This document shows, piece by piece, positions 18,269-27,631 of a stretch of DNA of 64,000 bases. Made by a program: the position numbers and the translations under genes. Numbering within the stretch: the stretch's first letter is position 1; every line of letters starts with the position of its first letter. Under the pieces are notes generated by a model that worked only from the letters and a program-made list of their open reading frames with translations, did no database searches and was not told the origin of the DNA. Origin of the DNA: Corynebacterium sp. (GTDB taxonomy: Bacteria; Actinomycetota; Actinomycetes; Mycobacteriales; Mycobacteriaceae); assembly GCF_030532195.1 (NCBI RefSeq), contig NZ_JAUNLP010000006.1, positions 57,211-121,210 of the forward strand. Reading direction: 5' to 3'.

Positions 18269-19060
18269 ATGACCACCGAAGACCTCGCACTTGCACTTTC
18301 GCTTGCCGACGCAGCCGATGACCTCACAATGTCTCGCTTTGAGGCGGCAAATCTAGTCGTCGAGTCCAAGCCCGACCTCACCCCAGTTTCCGACGCCGAC
18401 ATCGCCTGCGAAAAACTGCTGCGCGAGATTCTGGCTGAAAAGCGCCCCGAAGATGAGGTCCTCGGTGAGGAATTCGGTGGTGAAGCGGTGTTTGAGGGGC
18501 GCCAATGGGTCATTGATCCGATTGATGGGACGAAAAACTTCGTACGCAATGTTCCCGTTTGGGCCACCCTGATTGCACTGCTGGAGGATGGCAAGCCGGT
18601 CGTCGGCGTGGTCTCCGCCCCGGCATTGGGCCGCCGCTGGTGGGCGGCGAAGGGCGAGGGCGCGTTCAAGCGCGTGCGCGTTGGCGGCCAGGAGGACACC
18701 GAGCGCCGCATTGAGGTGTCGAAGGTCGCGGACATCGCCGACTGCTCGATTTCCAACTCCTCGCTTTCCGGCTGGGCGGATCGTGGCCTGCGGGAGAACT
18801 TCATCGCGCTGACCGACGACGCCTGGCGTCTGCGCGGCTACGGTGACTTTTTCTCATACTGCCTGGTGGCAGAGGGCGCGGTCGATGTCGCCGCCGAGCC
18901 GGAGGTATCGCTGTGGGACTTGGCTGCGCTGGCAATTTTGGTCGAGGAAGCTGGCGGCCGATTCACTTCCCTGGCGGGCGTCGACGGACCGCACGGCGGG
19001 GACGCAGTTGCGACGAACGGGTTGCTTCACGATGCCGTCGTCAAGCGCCTGAACGCTTAA
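18269..19060 (+). CDS. hisN: Histidinol-phosphatase (inositol monophosphatase fold)
   Basis: 263 residues from the ATG at 18269, 10 bp after the previous stop; the frame extends upstream inside the previous gene and is not used. Motifs are [37 protein letters not shown] and [15 protein letters not shown]. Overall similarity and location match corynebacterial HisN, which removes phosphate from L-histidinol phosphate in histidine synthesis. The C-terminus ([16 protein letters not shown]) is also typical. The stop overlaps the convergent AsnC-family gene by 20 bp. Confidence 0.9.
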   Translation: MTTEDLALALSLADAADDLTMSRFEAANLVVESKPDLTPVSDADIACEKLLREILAEKRPEDEVLGEEFGGEAVFEGRQWVIDPIDGTKNFVRNVPVWATLIALLEDGKPVVGVVSAPALGRRWWAAKGEGAFKRVRVGGQEDTERRIEVSKVADIADCSISNSSLSGWADRGLRENFIALTDDAWRLRGYGDFFSYCLVAEGAVDVAAEPEVSLWDLAALAILVEEAGGRFTSLAGVDGPHGGDAVATNGLLHDAVVKRLNA

Positions 19061-19949
19061 GCGCGTGGCCCATCGGCACGATTTCCGTGTCGATGATGCC
19101 TAAGCCCGCAAGCGAATCGACGAAGCGGACGATGTCGGAGGCGTTCGGCAAAACCACGTTCGCCATCATTTGATGCTGCCCAGAGGTGGCGGCGACGAAC
19201 CGTGTTTCGGGGAGACTGCGCAGGTGACGGCCCAATTTTTCGATATACCCAGGACTCACGCGCAGCCATAGATTGATGTCGCCGGTAGACGTCAGGGCCT
19301 CCGGATGCACGTCGGCTTCGAAGTAGAGAATGCCGGAATCGACAAGTTTGCGACGGTGCCGAGAAACCGTCGCAGCGTCAATCCCCAGCTCCGCGGCGAG
19401 ATGCGCGGCAGTGGCGCGACCGTCCTTGGCGTAGGCGGTAAGCAGTAGGCGGTCGATGTCGTCAATGGTCTCCGCGCCGGACGTCACGCTGCCCGGCTGA
19501 CCCCAGACCTCGAGCAGTTGGTGAACCTGAATATCGCGCGCAGGCACGGTGGAGTGCAGACGAAATAGCAGGTCATCGTAGATAGATGGCACCGTGATAA
19601 CACCGCAGATCAGCTCACCGCGGTCACGCGAAAGGCGCACCCAGCGCGTTGTCTCCAACGCCGCCAGCTCGGTGGCAATCGGCCCGAGCCGCCCCGGCGC
19701 GGCATAAATACGCGTCAGCCAAGCAATTCGCCCGCCAAAACCAGGCAGCGTGCGGCCGTGGACACGCAACACCTTGTGGCGCGTCAGTAACTCGAACCGG
19801 CGCGCGACAGTGCGTGACGACGCCCCCGTCTCCTCGGCCCACTGCGCATACGACGCCTCTGGGTGGCGGATGATAGCTGCGATTAGGCCGCGGTCGAGGT
19901 CATCAAGTTTGTAGTCCAGTTTGCTGTTCACTTTGCCGGTTTCTTGCAT
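19041..19949 (-). CDS. Two-module Lrp/AsnC-family transcriptional regulator
   Basis: 302 residues, twice the usual AsnC length. It carries two consecutive units: [20 protein letters not shown] with an HTH to about residue 65, then [20 protein letters not shown] with a second HTH near residues 160-205. Each is followed by an effector-binding (RAM-like) stretch. Such tandem regulators usually bind an amino acid or aromatic ligand. The gene is divergent from the MFS exporter-amidohydrolase pair with 146 bp between, the classic arrangement of a local regulator. An 11-bp palindrome in the shared gap may be its operator. Confidence 0.85.
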   Translation of the reverse strand: MQETGKVNSKLDYKLDDLDRGLIAAIIRHPEASYAQWAEETGASSRTVARRFELLTRHKVLRVHGRTLPGFGGRIAWLTRIYAAPGRLGPIATELAALETTRWVRLSRDRGELICGVITVPSIYDDLLFRLHSTVPARDIQVHQLLEVWGQPGSVTSGAETIDDIDRLLLTAYAKDGRATAAHLAAELGIDAATVSRHRRKLVDSGILYFEADVHPEALTSTGDINLWLRVSPGYIEKLGRHLRSLPETRFVAATSGQHQMMANVVLPNASDIVRFVDSLAGLGIIDTEIVPMGHALKRSGA

Positions 19950-20043
19950 TCTATTTTCACTAGTTGACGCTCTTAGCGCTTTTTATTGCGATATTGTCAT
20001 TTCCTTGCATCCTACTATTTTCGTGAAATGAGTCCCTTTAATG

Positions 20044-20054
20044 TGACGACGTCA
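20044..20054. promoter_or_regulatory. Candidate operator, 11-bp palindrome
   Basis: TGACG-A-CGTCA is a perfect dyad about 40 bp before the MFS start and about 95 bp from the AsnC-type regulator start. Position in the divergent region suggests a binding site, though which protein binds is inference. Confidence 0.4.
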
Positions 20055-20095
20055 GATTGAGTCATCCGATAAATACAAGAAAAGGGGCTTACTTC

Positions 20096-21517
20096 GTGAG
20101 TGACACCAAACAAGCCGCGGTGAATCCCACGCCACTGATTGCCGTAGCGGCATTTTCCTGTCTGGTGGTAACACTGCTGCAATCACTTGTGGTGCCAGCG
20201 GTGCCACAGTTCCCGGCAATCCTGGACACCAGTGCTACGACGGTGTCCTGGCTGGTCACCTCTACCCTGCTAACTGGTGCTATTGCCACACCGGTCATCG
20301 GTCGCCTCGGTGACCTGCTGCCGCGCCGCAGCATGATGATTTTCACCATGGCACTGGTGTTGGTGGGCTCGATGATTGCGCCGCTTGGTGGCATCACCAC
20401 GGTGATTATCGGCCGTGCGCTGCAGGGCATGGGCACCGCACTTATTCCGGTCGCCATGGCGGAGATGCGCTACAGCCTTCCGCCAAAGCGCATTGGCGGC
20501 GCATTGGCCCTGCTCAGCGCCATGCTGGGTATCGGCGGCGGTTTGGGAATTCCGCTGGGTGGCGTGATTCTGTCTGCATTCGGCTGGCAGGCAATGTTCT
20601 GGTTCGCCGCACTCATGGCGACCATTTCCATCGTGCTGATTTTTATGTTCGTGCCAGCGGATACCTCTCACAATGAGGGCAGCTTCGACTACGTCGGCGC
20701 AATCCTGATGTCGCTGGGACTGACCGCTGTGCTGACCGCGCTTTCGCAGGGCGGCGCCTGGGGCTGGGGCAGCATGCTGACCATCGGCCTGTTCATTGTC
20801 GGCATTGCCATCTTCATCGCCTGGGGTTACTTTGAGCTGCGCCTGGACTCCCCGCTGGTCAACCTGCGCACTACTGCGGATCGACCAATCCTGCTGACCA
20901 ACATCGCCTCCATCCTGCTGGGTATTTTGATGTTCACCAACCTGCTGCTGACCACGCTTGAGCTGCAGAACCCGGTTGCAGAGGGCGGTTTTGCCTGGGA
21001 TGCCAGCTCCGCGGGTCTGGCTATGCTGCCGTCGGCGGCATCCATGTTCGCCGTCGCACCGATTAGTGCTCGCCTGGCGGCGCGTTTCGGTGCTCGTTTG
21101 GTAGTGACCATTGGCTCGGCAATTACCACGCTCGGCTACGTCGGTCGTCTGTTACTAGACCCCAACGGTGTAATGGTCATCGTGTGGGCGACGGTTGTCG
21201 CCATTGGTGTCGGCATTGGTTACGCCGGCCTGCCGATGATGATTGTCAAGTACGCACCGGCTGAAGAAACCGGTTCGGCCAACGCCGTCAACGCCCTGAT
21301 GCGCTCGATTGGTATGGCAATTTCCTCCGCAATGGTGGCTGCCGTTACCGCCACCATGGCTGTCATTCACGAGGGGGCGGCGGTGCCGTCGGCAAGCGGA
21401 CTTAATACGCTGGCAACTATCGGCATTGTGATGGGCGTGGTGGCCACAGCCCTATCGCTTGCCGCGCGACACAAGAATGAAAGCCAAATCGACGCTAACC
21501 ACACTGTTTTGGACTGA
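20096..21517 (+). CDS. MFS transporter, drug/aromatic efflux type
   Basis: 473 residues from a GTG at 20096 with AAAAGGGG about 9 nt upstream. About 14 hydrophobic segments fit the DHA2-like group. Motif A reads GRLGDLLPRR, and GGGLGIPLGG resembles the antiporter motif C, which marks exporters. The last residues are hydrophilic. The gene lies 2 bp before the amidohydrolase gene and opposite an AsnC-type regulator, so a likely job is export of the substrate or product of that enzyme. The actual compound is unknown. Confidence 0.85.
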   Translation: MSDTKQAAVNPTPLIAVAAFSCLVVTLLQSLVVPAVPQFPAILDTSATTVSWLVTSTLLTGAIATPVIGRLGDLLPRRSMMIFTMALVLVGSMIAPLGGITTVIIGRALQGMGTALIPVAMAEMRYSLPPKRIGGALALLSAMLGIGGGLGIPLGGVILSAFGWQAMFWFAALMATISIVLIFMFVPADTSHNEGSFDYVGAILMSLGLTAVLTALSQGGAWGWGSMLTIGLFIVGIAIFIAWGYFELRLDSPLVNLRTTADRPILLTNIASILLGILMFTNLLLTTLELQNPVAEGGFAWDASSAGLAMLPSAASMFAVAPISARLAARFGARLVVTIGSAITTLGYVGRLLLDPNGVMVIVWATVVAIGVGIGYAGLPMMIVKYAPAEETGSANAVNALMRSIGMAISSAMVAAVTATMAVIHEGAAVPSASGLNTLATIGIVMGVVATALSLAARHKNESQIDANHTVLD

Positions 21518-21519
21518 TT

Positions 21520-22482
21520 ATGAATTACGGTCACGAGAACGCAATCGACACGCATGCGCACGTTTTCCCAGCGCGCTACCTGGACTTTTTGGCACAGCAT
21601 GGGCGTCCTGAAAAAGAAATTGCAATCGCCCGTGGCATGAATGCGGACTCCAGCGATACGGAAATGTCCGCACGCATTGAGTGGATGGATCGCGCCGGCG
21701 TGAAAACGCAGATTATTGCCGTCACGCCGCAGGTGCCATCGCTTCCGGGCGCGCAGGATTCGCTCACCGCCGCCCGCCTGGTCAATGACCAGTACGCCGA
21801 GATTGTGCGCGATTACCCCGGCCGTTTCTTCGCATACGGCGCGCTGCCGCTGCCGCATATCGACGAAACGCTTGCGGAAATTCCCCATATCTTCGACGAG
21901 TTGCAGTTTCTGGGCGTATCCATTTCCACGGTGACGATGGGCGATTTCTTCCTCAATGATTCATCGTTGGATCCGGTGTGGGAAGCACTCAATGAGCGCC
22001 ATGCAATTGTGAATATCCACCCCACAGGTTCCGGCGCATGCTCGAAAATGCTGCTGAGCGACCAGTTGGAGTGGGTCAACGGTGCACCGGTGGAAGACGC
22101 CACTGCGGCGCTGCAGCTGATAAAGGCCGATGTGCCGCGGCGATTCCCCCACATCACCTTCCACATCGCGCATCTGGGTGGTGACCTGCCATTTCTCGCC
22201 CGTCGCATCGAAGATAACTACGAGGACTGGGATGCCTTCCCCGCCTCCCCGATGCAGCAATTGCGCGAAATGTACTTCGACGCGGCCAATTTCCACGAGC
22301 CCTCACTGCGGCTAGCTGCGGAAACTTTTGGCATTCGCCAGATTCTAGGCGGCTCGGATTTCCCGTACTTCCAAAAGGAAAAGTATGTCCGCGCGTTTAG
22401 CTACATCCGCGAAGCCAATCTCACCCCAGACGAGATTGACACGGTACTGTTTGGCAATGCGCAACGACTGTACGGAATCTAG
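21520..22482 (+). CDS. Amidohydrolase-family decarboxylase (ACMSD-like)
   Basis: 320 residues, ATG at 21520. The start IDTHAHVFPARYLDFL carries the HxH metal pair. Further metal and catalytic sites are NIHPTGSG, FHIAHLGGDLPF and the C-terminal GSDFPYF Asp. The layout is that of the ACMSD/6-methylsalicylate decarboxylase group (amidohydrolase_2), zinc enzymes that decarboxylate aromatic or semialdehyde acids; simple hydrolases occur in the same family. Translation is probably coupled to the MFS gene 2 bp upstream. Substrate is not identifiable from the sequence. Confidence 0.83.
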   Translation: MNYGHENAIDTHAHVFPARYLDFLAQHGRPEKEIAIARGMNADSSDTEMSARIEWMDRAGVKTQIIAVTPQVPSLPGAQDSLTAARLVNDQYAEIVRDYPGRFFAYGALPLPHIDETLAEIPHIFDELQFLGVSISTVTMGDFFLNDSSLDPVWEALNERHAIVNIHPTGSGACSKMLLSDQLEWVNGAPVEDATAALQLIKADVPRRFPHITFHIAHLGGDLPFLARRIEDNYEDWDAFPASPMQQLREMYFDAANFHEPSLRLAAETFGIRQILGGSDFPYFQKEKYVRAFSYIREANLTPDEIDTVLFGNAQRLYGI

Positions 22483-22488
22483 CGGGAT

Positions 22489-23034
22489 TTAATTCTGCAG
22501 CGCGGGCACTGGGTGCGCAATCACGTCATAGTTGCGGTCTTTAAAACTGAAGGTCGCGACGGATTGCCACCCAGTTTTTTCATGCGCAATCATGGACGGC
22601 TGGTTGGCGTGTTCGACAAAGCCCACCGCCCAACGGTATTTGCCGGCCTGGCTCGCAATGCGGATTGACTCGCCCTTCTGCGCTCGCAAAATGCCTTGAC
22701 CACGGAATTCTTCGGCCACAACGCCGGGACCATACAGGTAGAAATCAGTGAGCCCCGCCTCCTTCGCCGCCGCCACTGCCAATGCCGGTGGGCCCTGCGT
22801 GTACTCGTCGGCCGACGCAGTCAGGATGGCGCCGACGCCACGGCCGTCGATAAGCGTGACGACGGACGCAGGACCATTGATGCGCCCCGCAATCATGTCG
22901 GCGTCGAGTTTGCCCTGGACGAATCCGCCAGTGCGGCGTTGCTCTTCGGTCAGGTTGTCGCGGGCGTTGGCCTGGAAAAGTGCGGTTACCCAGGAGATAT
23001 CCTCATGTGTGAGGGGACGGAGAGTGCGGTTCAT
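22489..23034 (-). CDS. GNAT-family N-acetyltransferase
   Basis: 181 residues from the ATG at 23034, which has an AAAGGAGAACT SD; the frame open farther upstream runs into the neighbouring gene. Sequence features resemble the GNAT fold: MNRTLRPLTHEDISWVTALF at the N-terminus, the central VVAEEFRGQGILRAQKGES (acetyl-CoA loop-like, R/QxxGxG/A variant) and ANQPSMIAHEKTGW. The acyl acceptor is unknown. It follows a small membrane-protein gene by 5 bp and is probably in the same mRNA. Confidence 0.7.
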   Translation of the reverse strand: MNRTLRPLTHEDISWVTALFQANARDNLTEEQRRTGGFVQGKLDADMIAGRINGPASVVTLIDGRGVGAILTASADEYTQGPPALAVAAAKEAGLTDFYLYGPGVVAEEFRGQGILRAQKGESIRIASQAGKYRWAVGFVEHANQPSMIAHEKTGWQSVATFSFKDRNYDVIAHPVPALQN

Positions 23035-23039
23035 AAAGA

Positions 23040-23543
23040 TTAGTTCTCCTTTGCCAAAAGTTTCCGAATTGCGAGCGTCAGCCACCCCACTGCTCCGATG
23101 CCGGCGATAAGGCCGAGGAGCAGGAAGATGAGGCCGACGCCCCACAGCCCCGTGGTGTCATCGGTGCCAGCAATAATGCTCCAGGCCAACGAGTAGCCAG
23201 CGACGGCAGCCCACCAGATTGGAAGCAGATTGGGATACGGTGCGCGCACGCGCATCATGGCGGCCACGGCGAGAATGACCATCACGAAACCACTGAGGAA
23301 GACCTGCCAGGGCGTGTAGTTGTATTCGCCGGCGGGCATCCACGACAGCGTCGCAAAGCAGGTTGCGAATGCCAGCACGAATACAACGCCGATCTGGCCA
23401 TAGGCAATTTTTTCGTTGTACCGCTTGGCTAACCATACGGCTCCCACCCACGCGAGTGCGGTGGGAATCGCGATGATGAGCAGGTAAACGAAAAGGACGT
23501 TCGGCACCTCGGACCAAGTGAAGCTGGTCAGCATTGATCTCAT
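23040..23543 (-). CDS. Hypothetical membrane protein, about five helices
   Basis: 167 residues; the ATG at 23543 is used, with ATG 23534 as an alternative. Hydrophobic segments lie near residues 15-40, 50-68, 82-97, 107-123 and 130-155, and a short cytoplasmic tail ends LLAKEN. No catalytic motif is recognised. Adjacent GNAT translation starts 5 bp downstream, suggesting a two-gene transcript. The function is unknown. Confidence 0.68.
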   Translation of the reverse strand: MRSMLTSFTWSEVPNVLFVYLLIIAIPTALAWVGAVWLAKRYNEKIAYGQIGVVFVLAFATCFATLSWMPAGEYNYTPWQVFLSGFVMVILAVAAMMRVRAPYPNLLPIWWAAVAGYSLAWSIIAGTDDTTGLWGVGLIFLLLGLIAGIGAVGWLTLAIRKLLAKEN

Positions 23544-23619
23544 GGCACCAGGTTACGCGTTATCATTCAAGTAATTGATTGATTGGTAGTTGATTATCCC
23601 AGGGAAATAGGAGTGCCGG

Positions 23620-24612
23620 ATGCGCCTCAAGATTGTTCCTGCCATTGCCGTCGCCGGATTGGCGCTTACCGCCTGCTCTTCCGGGACAGACGATGAGCAG
23701 GCGGCAAGCGCCGAAGCCACAACCTTCGACAACTGCGGCGTGAAGATCAGTGTCAGTGTGCCCCCTAAGCGTGCATCCACACTGGAGCAGGGTTCGACTG
23801 ACACGCTTTTCCTGCTCGGAGCCAAGGATCAGATGGTCGGTTACGGCCACCAAAAGGATGCACCGCCAAAGGGCTATGGCCTTGAGGGGCTGAAGGAAAT
23901 TTCCCCTTCGGTGCCAACTTCCGAGCAACTGCGCGATGCTGACACCGACTTCATCTTGAGCCCGTTCGAGGAGAGTTTTACTCCGGATATGGCCGGGCCG
24001 CGCCATGAGTGGTCAGATTTGAAGGTGCCGACATACGTCTCCAATACGGAATGCCCCGACTATGGCGACAACGCTGGAAAAACCACCTTCGAGCTGCTGG
24101 AACGTGACCTCACCGAGCTCGGCCAGATTTTTGGCCGCGAGGACGAGGCCGCAGCGCTGATTAAGAAGCAGCAGGAATCGCTGAATAACTCTTTCAAGGC
24201 ACCTGAGGGCACCACATTCCTCATGCTCTACTCTTCCGTCGGCGGCTCCCCCTATGTCGCGGGCGGTCCCTCCATTGTCACGGAGATGGGCAAGACCGTC
24301 GGCATGACCAACGCATTCGAGAATGTCGATGAGGAATGGCCGCAGGTTTCCTGGGAAGCAATTGCGGAAGCCAATCCGGATGTCATCATCCTGGGCGACC
24401 TGCCAGCACGCGGTGAGCCCGGCGATAAGTGGCAGGAAAAGGCTGCTGACCTGGAAAATAATCCGGGCACGAAGGAAATGGACGCTGTGCGCAATAAACG
24501 CTACATCGTTATCCCCGGTGTGACCGCTTCTGCCAGCGCTCGTTCCCTGGAGGCTGTCGATGAAATGTCGAAGGCGCTGCAGGATGGCATCGCTGAAAAG
24601 AAGGCCAGCTAA
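23620..24612 (+). CDS. Lipoprotein substrate-binding protein of a FecBCD-type metal/metallophore ABC importer
   Basis: 330 residues, ATG at 23620 with TAGGAG SD. The signal peptide ends in the lipobox LTAC (Cys19). The mature part has the FecB-like lobes: ISVSVPPKRASTLEQGSTDTLF, EISPSVPTSEQLRDADTDFI, and VSWEAIAEANPDVIILGD. This class captures siderophore-iron, haem, cobalamin or nickel chelates. The permease and ATPase genes follow without gaps. An ArsR-type regulator and the urease locus lie just downstream, which raises nickel as a possible cargo, but the family cannot distinguish this. Confidence 0.88.
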   Translation: MRLKIVPAIAVAGLALTACSSGTDDEQAASAEATTFDNCGVKISVSVPPKRASTLEQGSTDTLFLLGAKDQMVGYGHQKDAPPKGYGLEGLKEISPSVPTSEQLRDADTDFILSPFEESFTPDMAGPRHEWSDLKVPTYVSNTECPDYGDNAGKTTFELLERDLTELGQIFGREDEAAALIKKQQESLNNSFKAPEGTTFLMLYSSVGGSPYVAGGPSIVTEMGKTVGMTNAFENVDEEWPQVSWEAIAEANPDVIILGDLPARGEPGDKWQEKAADLENNPGTKEMDAVRNKRYIVIPGVTASASARSLEAVDEMSKALQDGIAEKKAS

Positions 24613-25617
24613 GTGCGTCGGAATCGAGTGAATCGCACCTGGTTATTTGCGGCAGGAACCCTCGTTCTCCTGCTCGTCGCCATGGCGATCTCGCTGACCA
24701 TGGGCGCCAGCTCACTGAGCTTTCATGAACTGCGTGGCATCGTGGATTCAGCGGTCGAGCAACCGTCGCCGCTGCGAATGTCCATCCTGACGGAGCTGCG
24801 CATCCCGCGCATTCTAATGGCGGCGTTTGTCGGCGCGGTGCTCGCTGTCTGCGGTGTGGTCATGCAGGCCATCACGCACAATGACCTCGCCGAGCCCTAT
24901 CTCCTCGGCGTATCCTCTGGTGCCTCCACCGGCGCTGTTGTCGCCATCATGTTTTCCACCTGGCAGCTCGGCATTATCGCAGGCGCAGCAGTTGGCGCGC
25001 TCGCTTCCTTCGGACTGCTCATTATGCTGCTGCGCGGCAGTGACGCCAGCCCTACCCGCGTGGTTTTAACCGGTGTGCTCATTGGCTATCTATTCCAGGC
25101 GCTGACCTCACTCATCATTACCTCGTCCGGCAATGCGGAATCCACCCGCGGGGTGCTCTTCTGGCTGCTCGGCATGCTCAGTGCCGCACGGTGGAACACG
25201 GTCGTTGTCGTCGGCATTGTCGGGCTGATTGGCTCGGTCATTCTGTGGATCTTGGCGCGCTACCTCGATGCGCTGTCCCTTGGCGATGCCACCGCCAACA
25301 CCATGGGCATTCCCGTCATCGCGGTGCGCTACGCCGTGCTGATTGCTGTGTCTCTCATGACCGCCGCAACCGTGGCCTCCGTCGGCGCCATCGGCTTTGT
25401 CGGTCTCATCGTGCCACACGCCGTGCGCATGGTCGCAGGCCCCGCTCACCGCACACTCATCCCTCTGTCGGCGCTGGTCGGCGCGCTGGCACTCGTCATC
25501 GCCGACGCGATTGCACGCACACTTTTCGCGCCGCAGGAACTCCCCGTCGGTGTCATCACGGCGCTGATTGGTGTGCCCGCATTCTTCTTCATCCTCAAAC
25601 GAAAGGTTCGCGCATGA
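24613..25617 (+). CDS. FecCD-family ABC permease
   Basis: 334 residues from a GTG at 24613, directly after the TAA of the binding-protein gene. FecCD hallmarks are RIPRILMAAFVGAVLAVCGV, LAEPYLLGVSSGASTGA, the coupling motif GAIGFVGLIVPHAVRM and the C-terminal ELPVGVITALIGVPAFFFIL. About nine to ten helices are apparent. It forms the channel for the chelate delivered by the upstream lipoprotein. Its TGA overlaps the ATG of the ATPase gene (ATGA), so translation is coupled. Confidence 0.92.
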   Translation: MRRNRVNRTWLFAAGTLVLLLVAMAISLTMGASSLSFHELRGIVDSAVEQPSPLRMSILTELRIPRILMAAFVGAVLAVCGVVMQAITHNDLAEPYLLGVSSGASTGAVVAIMFSTWQLGIIAGAAVGALASFGLLIMLLRGSDASPTRVVLTGVLIGYLFQALTSLIITSSGNAESTRGVLFWLLGMLSAARWNTVVVVGIVGLIGSVILWILARYLDALSLGDATANTMGIPVIAVRYAVLIAVSLMTAATVASVGAIGFVGLIVPHAVRMVAGPAHRTLIPLSALVGALALVIADAIARTLFAPQELPVGVITALIGVPAFFFILKRKVRA

Positions 25618-26402
25618 TCGAGGTGAAGGGATTAAACGCGGGCTTTCGCGGAGTCGATGTCATTCACGACATCACCTTTTCCATCGACTCCCCCGGCGTC
25701 ACAGGCCTCATCGGCCCCAACGGATCCGGCAAATCGACGCTGCTCAAAGCGCTTGCAGGCGTCCATGATTTCACCGGCGAAGCGCTTTACGACGGGCACC
25801 CCCTCGCGAGTCTGCCTCGAAGGAAAAGAGTTAAACAGCTCTCCTACGTGGCTCAGCACTCCGGACCAGCCATCCCCCTGAAAGTTCGCGAGGTAGTTGA
25901 GCTGGGGCGCACCGCTGGACGCGGCCCATTCGCAACGCCGGATGCCGAAGATGAGGCGATCGTCGTCAAGGCACTTACCCATACGGACCTGACGGATTTG
26001 AGCGAGCGGCGGCTCAGCGAATTATCCGGAGGTCAGGTGCAGCGGGCGATGGTGGCGCGGGCGATGGCGCAGCATGCCACTCATATGCTGCTCGACGAAC
26101 CCACCAACCACCTTGATCCGCGGCACCAGTACAAATTGATGGAGATTTTGCGGCATTTGGGCGATGAGCACCACACTGCCGTCGTGCTTGCGCTGCACAA
26201 TTTGGAGTTGGCGGCCAGGTATTGTGACCGTCTTATCGTTTTGCAGGCTGGTAGCGTTATTGCTGACGGACTCCCCGATGACATTCTCACGCCGGACCTG
26301 CTTCGGCAGGTATTTGGTGTGCGCGGTGAGCTGACAACGACGGATCACGGCGAGACCGTTCTTGCAATTCGAGGTCCGATAGACAGTGATTACTTGCAGT
26401 GA
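25614..26402 (+). CDS. ABC transporter ATP-binding protein (FecE-like)
   Basis: 262 residues; ATG at 25614 overlaps the permease stop by 4 bp. The long open frame upstream is a shadow inside the permease. Walker A is GPNGSGKST (near residue 34), the signature is LSGGQVQRAMVARA and Walker B is HMLLDEPTNHLD. The Q-loop LSYVAQHS and switch-His HN are present. This completes the BCD importer unit. The ArsR-type gene follows after 27 bp. Confidence 0.92.
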   Translation: MIEVKGLNAGFRGVDVIHDITFSIDSPGVTGLIGPNGSGKSTLLKALAGVHDFTGEALYDGHPLASLPRRKRVKQLSYVAQHSGPAIPLKVREVVELGRTAGRGPFATPDAEDEAIVVKALTHTDLTDLSERRLSELSGGQVQRAMVARAMAQHATHMLLDEPTNHLDPRHQYKLMEILRHLGDEHHTAVVLALHNLELAARYCDRLIVLQAGSVIADGLPDDILTPDLLRQVFGVRGELTTTDHGETVLAIRGPIDSDYLQ

Positions 26403-26429
26403 AGCTTCGGCGATGAAATAGGTGCTGGG

Positions 26430-26738
26430 ATGAGGAAAAGTATCCGTCGCATGGCGGCGACGTTCAAGATTCTGGGTGACCCGACGCGCCTATCGCTTCT
26501 GTATCAAATCCACTTTGCTGGGCAGCATAAATTGACTGTCAGCGAACTTGCGGAAGTCGCTGGTCTTCGCGTCGCCACCGCCTCTGCTGCGCTACGCGCC
26601 ATGGAGAATAACGGCACTATTACCTCGCTGCGCGATGGTCGCCATATTTATTACGGCATTGAGAGCGAGGAGATTCACGAGCTTTTACACTGGATGGGTG
26701 CGCCGCACGCTGATGAGCGCACCCACGAGAACCAGTGA
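26430..26738 (+). CDS. ArsR/SmtB-family metal-responsive repressor
   Basis: 102 residues, ATG at 26430. The winged HTH is clear (FKILGDPTRLSLLYQI, VSELAEVAGLRVATASAALR, and the wing SLRDGRHIYYGI). There is no Cys, so the alpha3 Cys site is absent. A His-rich C-terminal alpha5 (EIHELLHWMGAPH...THENQ) has His83, His87, His93 and His99, resembling alpha5-type sensors of Zn, Ni or Co such as CzrA and NmtR. It is 27 bp after the ABC ATPase and 3 bp from ureD, convergent. A role in repressing the importer by metal is likely; the metal is inference. Confidence 0.85.
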   Translation: MRKSIRRMAATFKILGDPTRLSLLYQIHFAGQHKLTVSELAEVAGLRVATASAALRAMENNGTITSLRDGRHIYYGIESEEIHELLHWMGAPHADERTHENQ

Positions 26739-26741
26739 CAA

Positions 26742-27623
26742 TTAATACTGACGCAAGTGAACCGGTGGCTGTCCGCGCAGTTCACCACGGATAACATTGG
26801 CGACTGCGAGATTGATTCTCATCAAATCCTCGGTCCAGTCCGCCACTGACCTGACCACGAAACTGGGCACGTCTGCCTCAGTCACCGCTGCGCGCACCTG
26901 ACCACGGCCTTCCAAGTTGCTATTAATCGCCTCGCGCACCTTCTCAATGAGTTCACTTGTGATCCGCGGGTCAACACAAATCACCGTGGCAAAGTGCGTA
27001 TGCGTGCCGACGAACGAATCGCGCAGCTGGCTGAATAGTTCACCGGTCGGCTCAATGCGCACGTTGTCAATCAGCGCAATGTCACCATTCATGCGTACTT
27101 CAGTGCGCAAGTGCGCCTGCTTGTACAGGAAGTGGCCGCCGTCGGGTGACCAGCCAGGTGTGACAATATCCGACAAGAACAGGGATGCTTTCGGATCCAT
27201 GTTTACCGTGATTTCCTGGCGAAAGTCAGCATCGCGGTAAAGGATCAGCTGGTTCGGGATGTACTCCAGCACGGAGTTTTTAGCCAGCGTGAACTCCACA
27301 TTCTGCACCACGTAGTTGTCCGGAGTCTTGTAGACTTTCGCCGCCGACTGATCTGTCAGCAGCACCGATGTATCCGGCTCTAGCTCCACGTCAATGCGGT
27401 AAGAGTCACCGCCGACGTAGCCACCGCCCGGGTTGGCAATGGTGTAATACACCTGACCAGAGTCGTCGAGATAGTGCGGACGAATGATTTTAAAAGCCCG
27501 CGCATGGTACTGACTCTTCGCAATCGATTTGCCTCCGCTGAGCCCAATGCGCATCTGCAGGATGCCCATGTCTTCCTCGTTGGGTGGGTCATGGGTAAAT
27601 GCGTTTTTGGACTTCCCCCACAT
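26742..27623 (-). CDS. ureD: Urease accessory protein UreD (UreH)
   Basis: 293 residues, ATG at 27623. UreD scaffolds nickel delivery to the apo-urease together with UreF and UreG. Family signs are ANPGGGYVGGDSYRIDVEL, LLTDQSAAKVYKT, NSVLEYIPNQLILYRDADF and the GWSPDG segment. It is the last gene in the ureABCEFGD order, 8 bp downstream of ureG. The stop lies 3 bp from the convergent ArsR-type gene, leaving no room for a terminator. The reading frame is intact. Confidence 0.93.
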   Translation of the reverse strand: MWGKSKNAFTHDPPNEEDMGILQMRIGLSGGKSIAKSQYHARAFKIIRPHYLDDSGQVYYTIANPGGGYVGGDSYRIDVELEPDTSVLLTDQSAAKVYKTPDNYVVQNVEFTLAKNSVLEYIPNQLILYRDADFRQEITVNMDPKASLFLSDIVTPGWSPDGGHFLYKQAHLRTEVRMNGDIALIDNVRIEPTGELFSQLRDSFVGTHTHFATVICVDPRITSELIEKVREAINSNLEGRGQVRAAVTEADVPSFVVRSVADWTEDLMRINLAVANVIRGELRGQPPVHLRQY

Positions 27624-27631
27624 ACTTGTTC

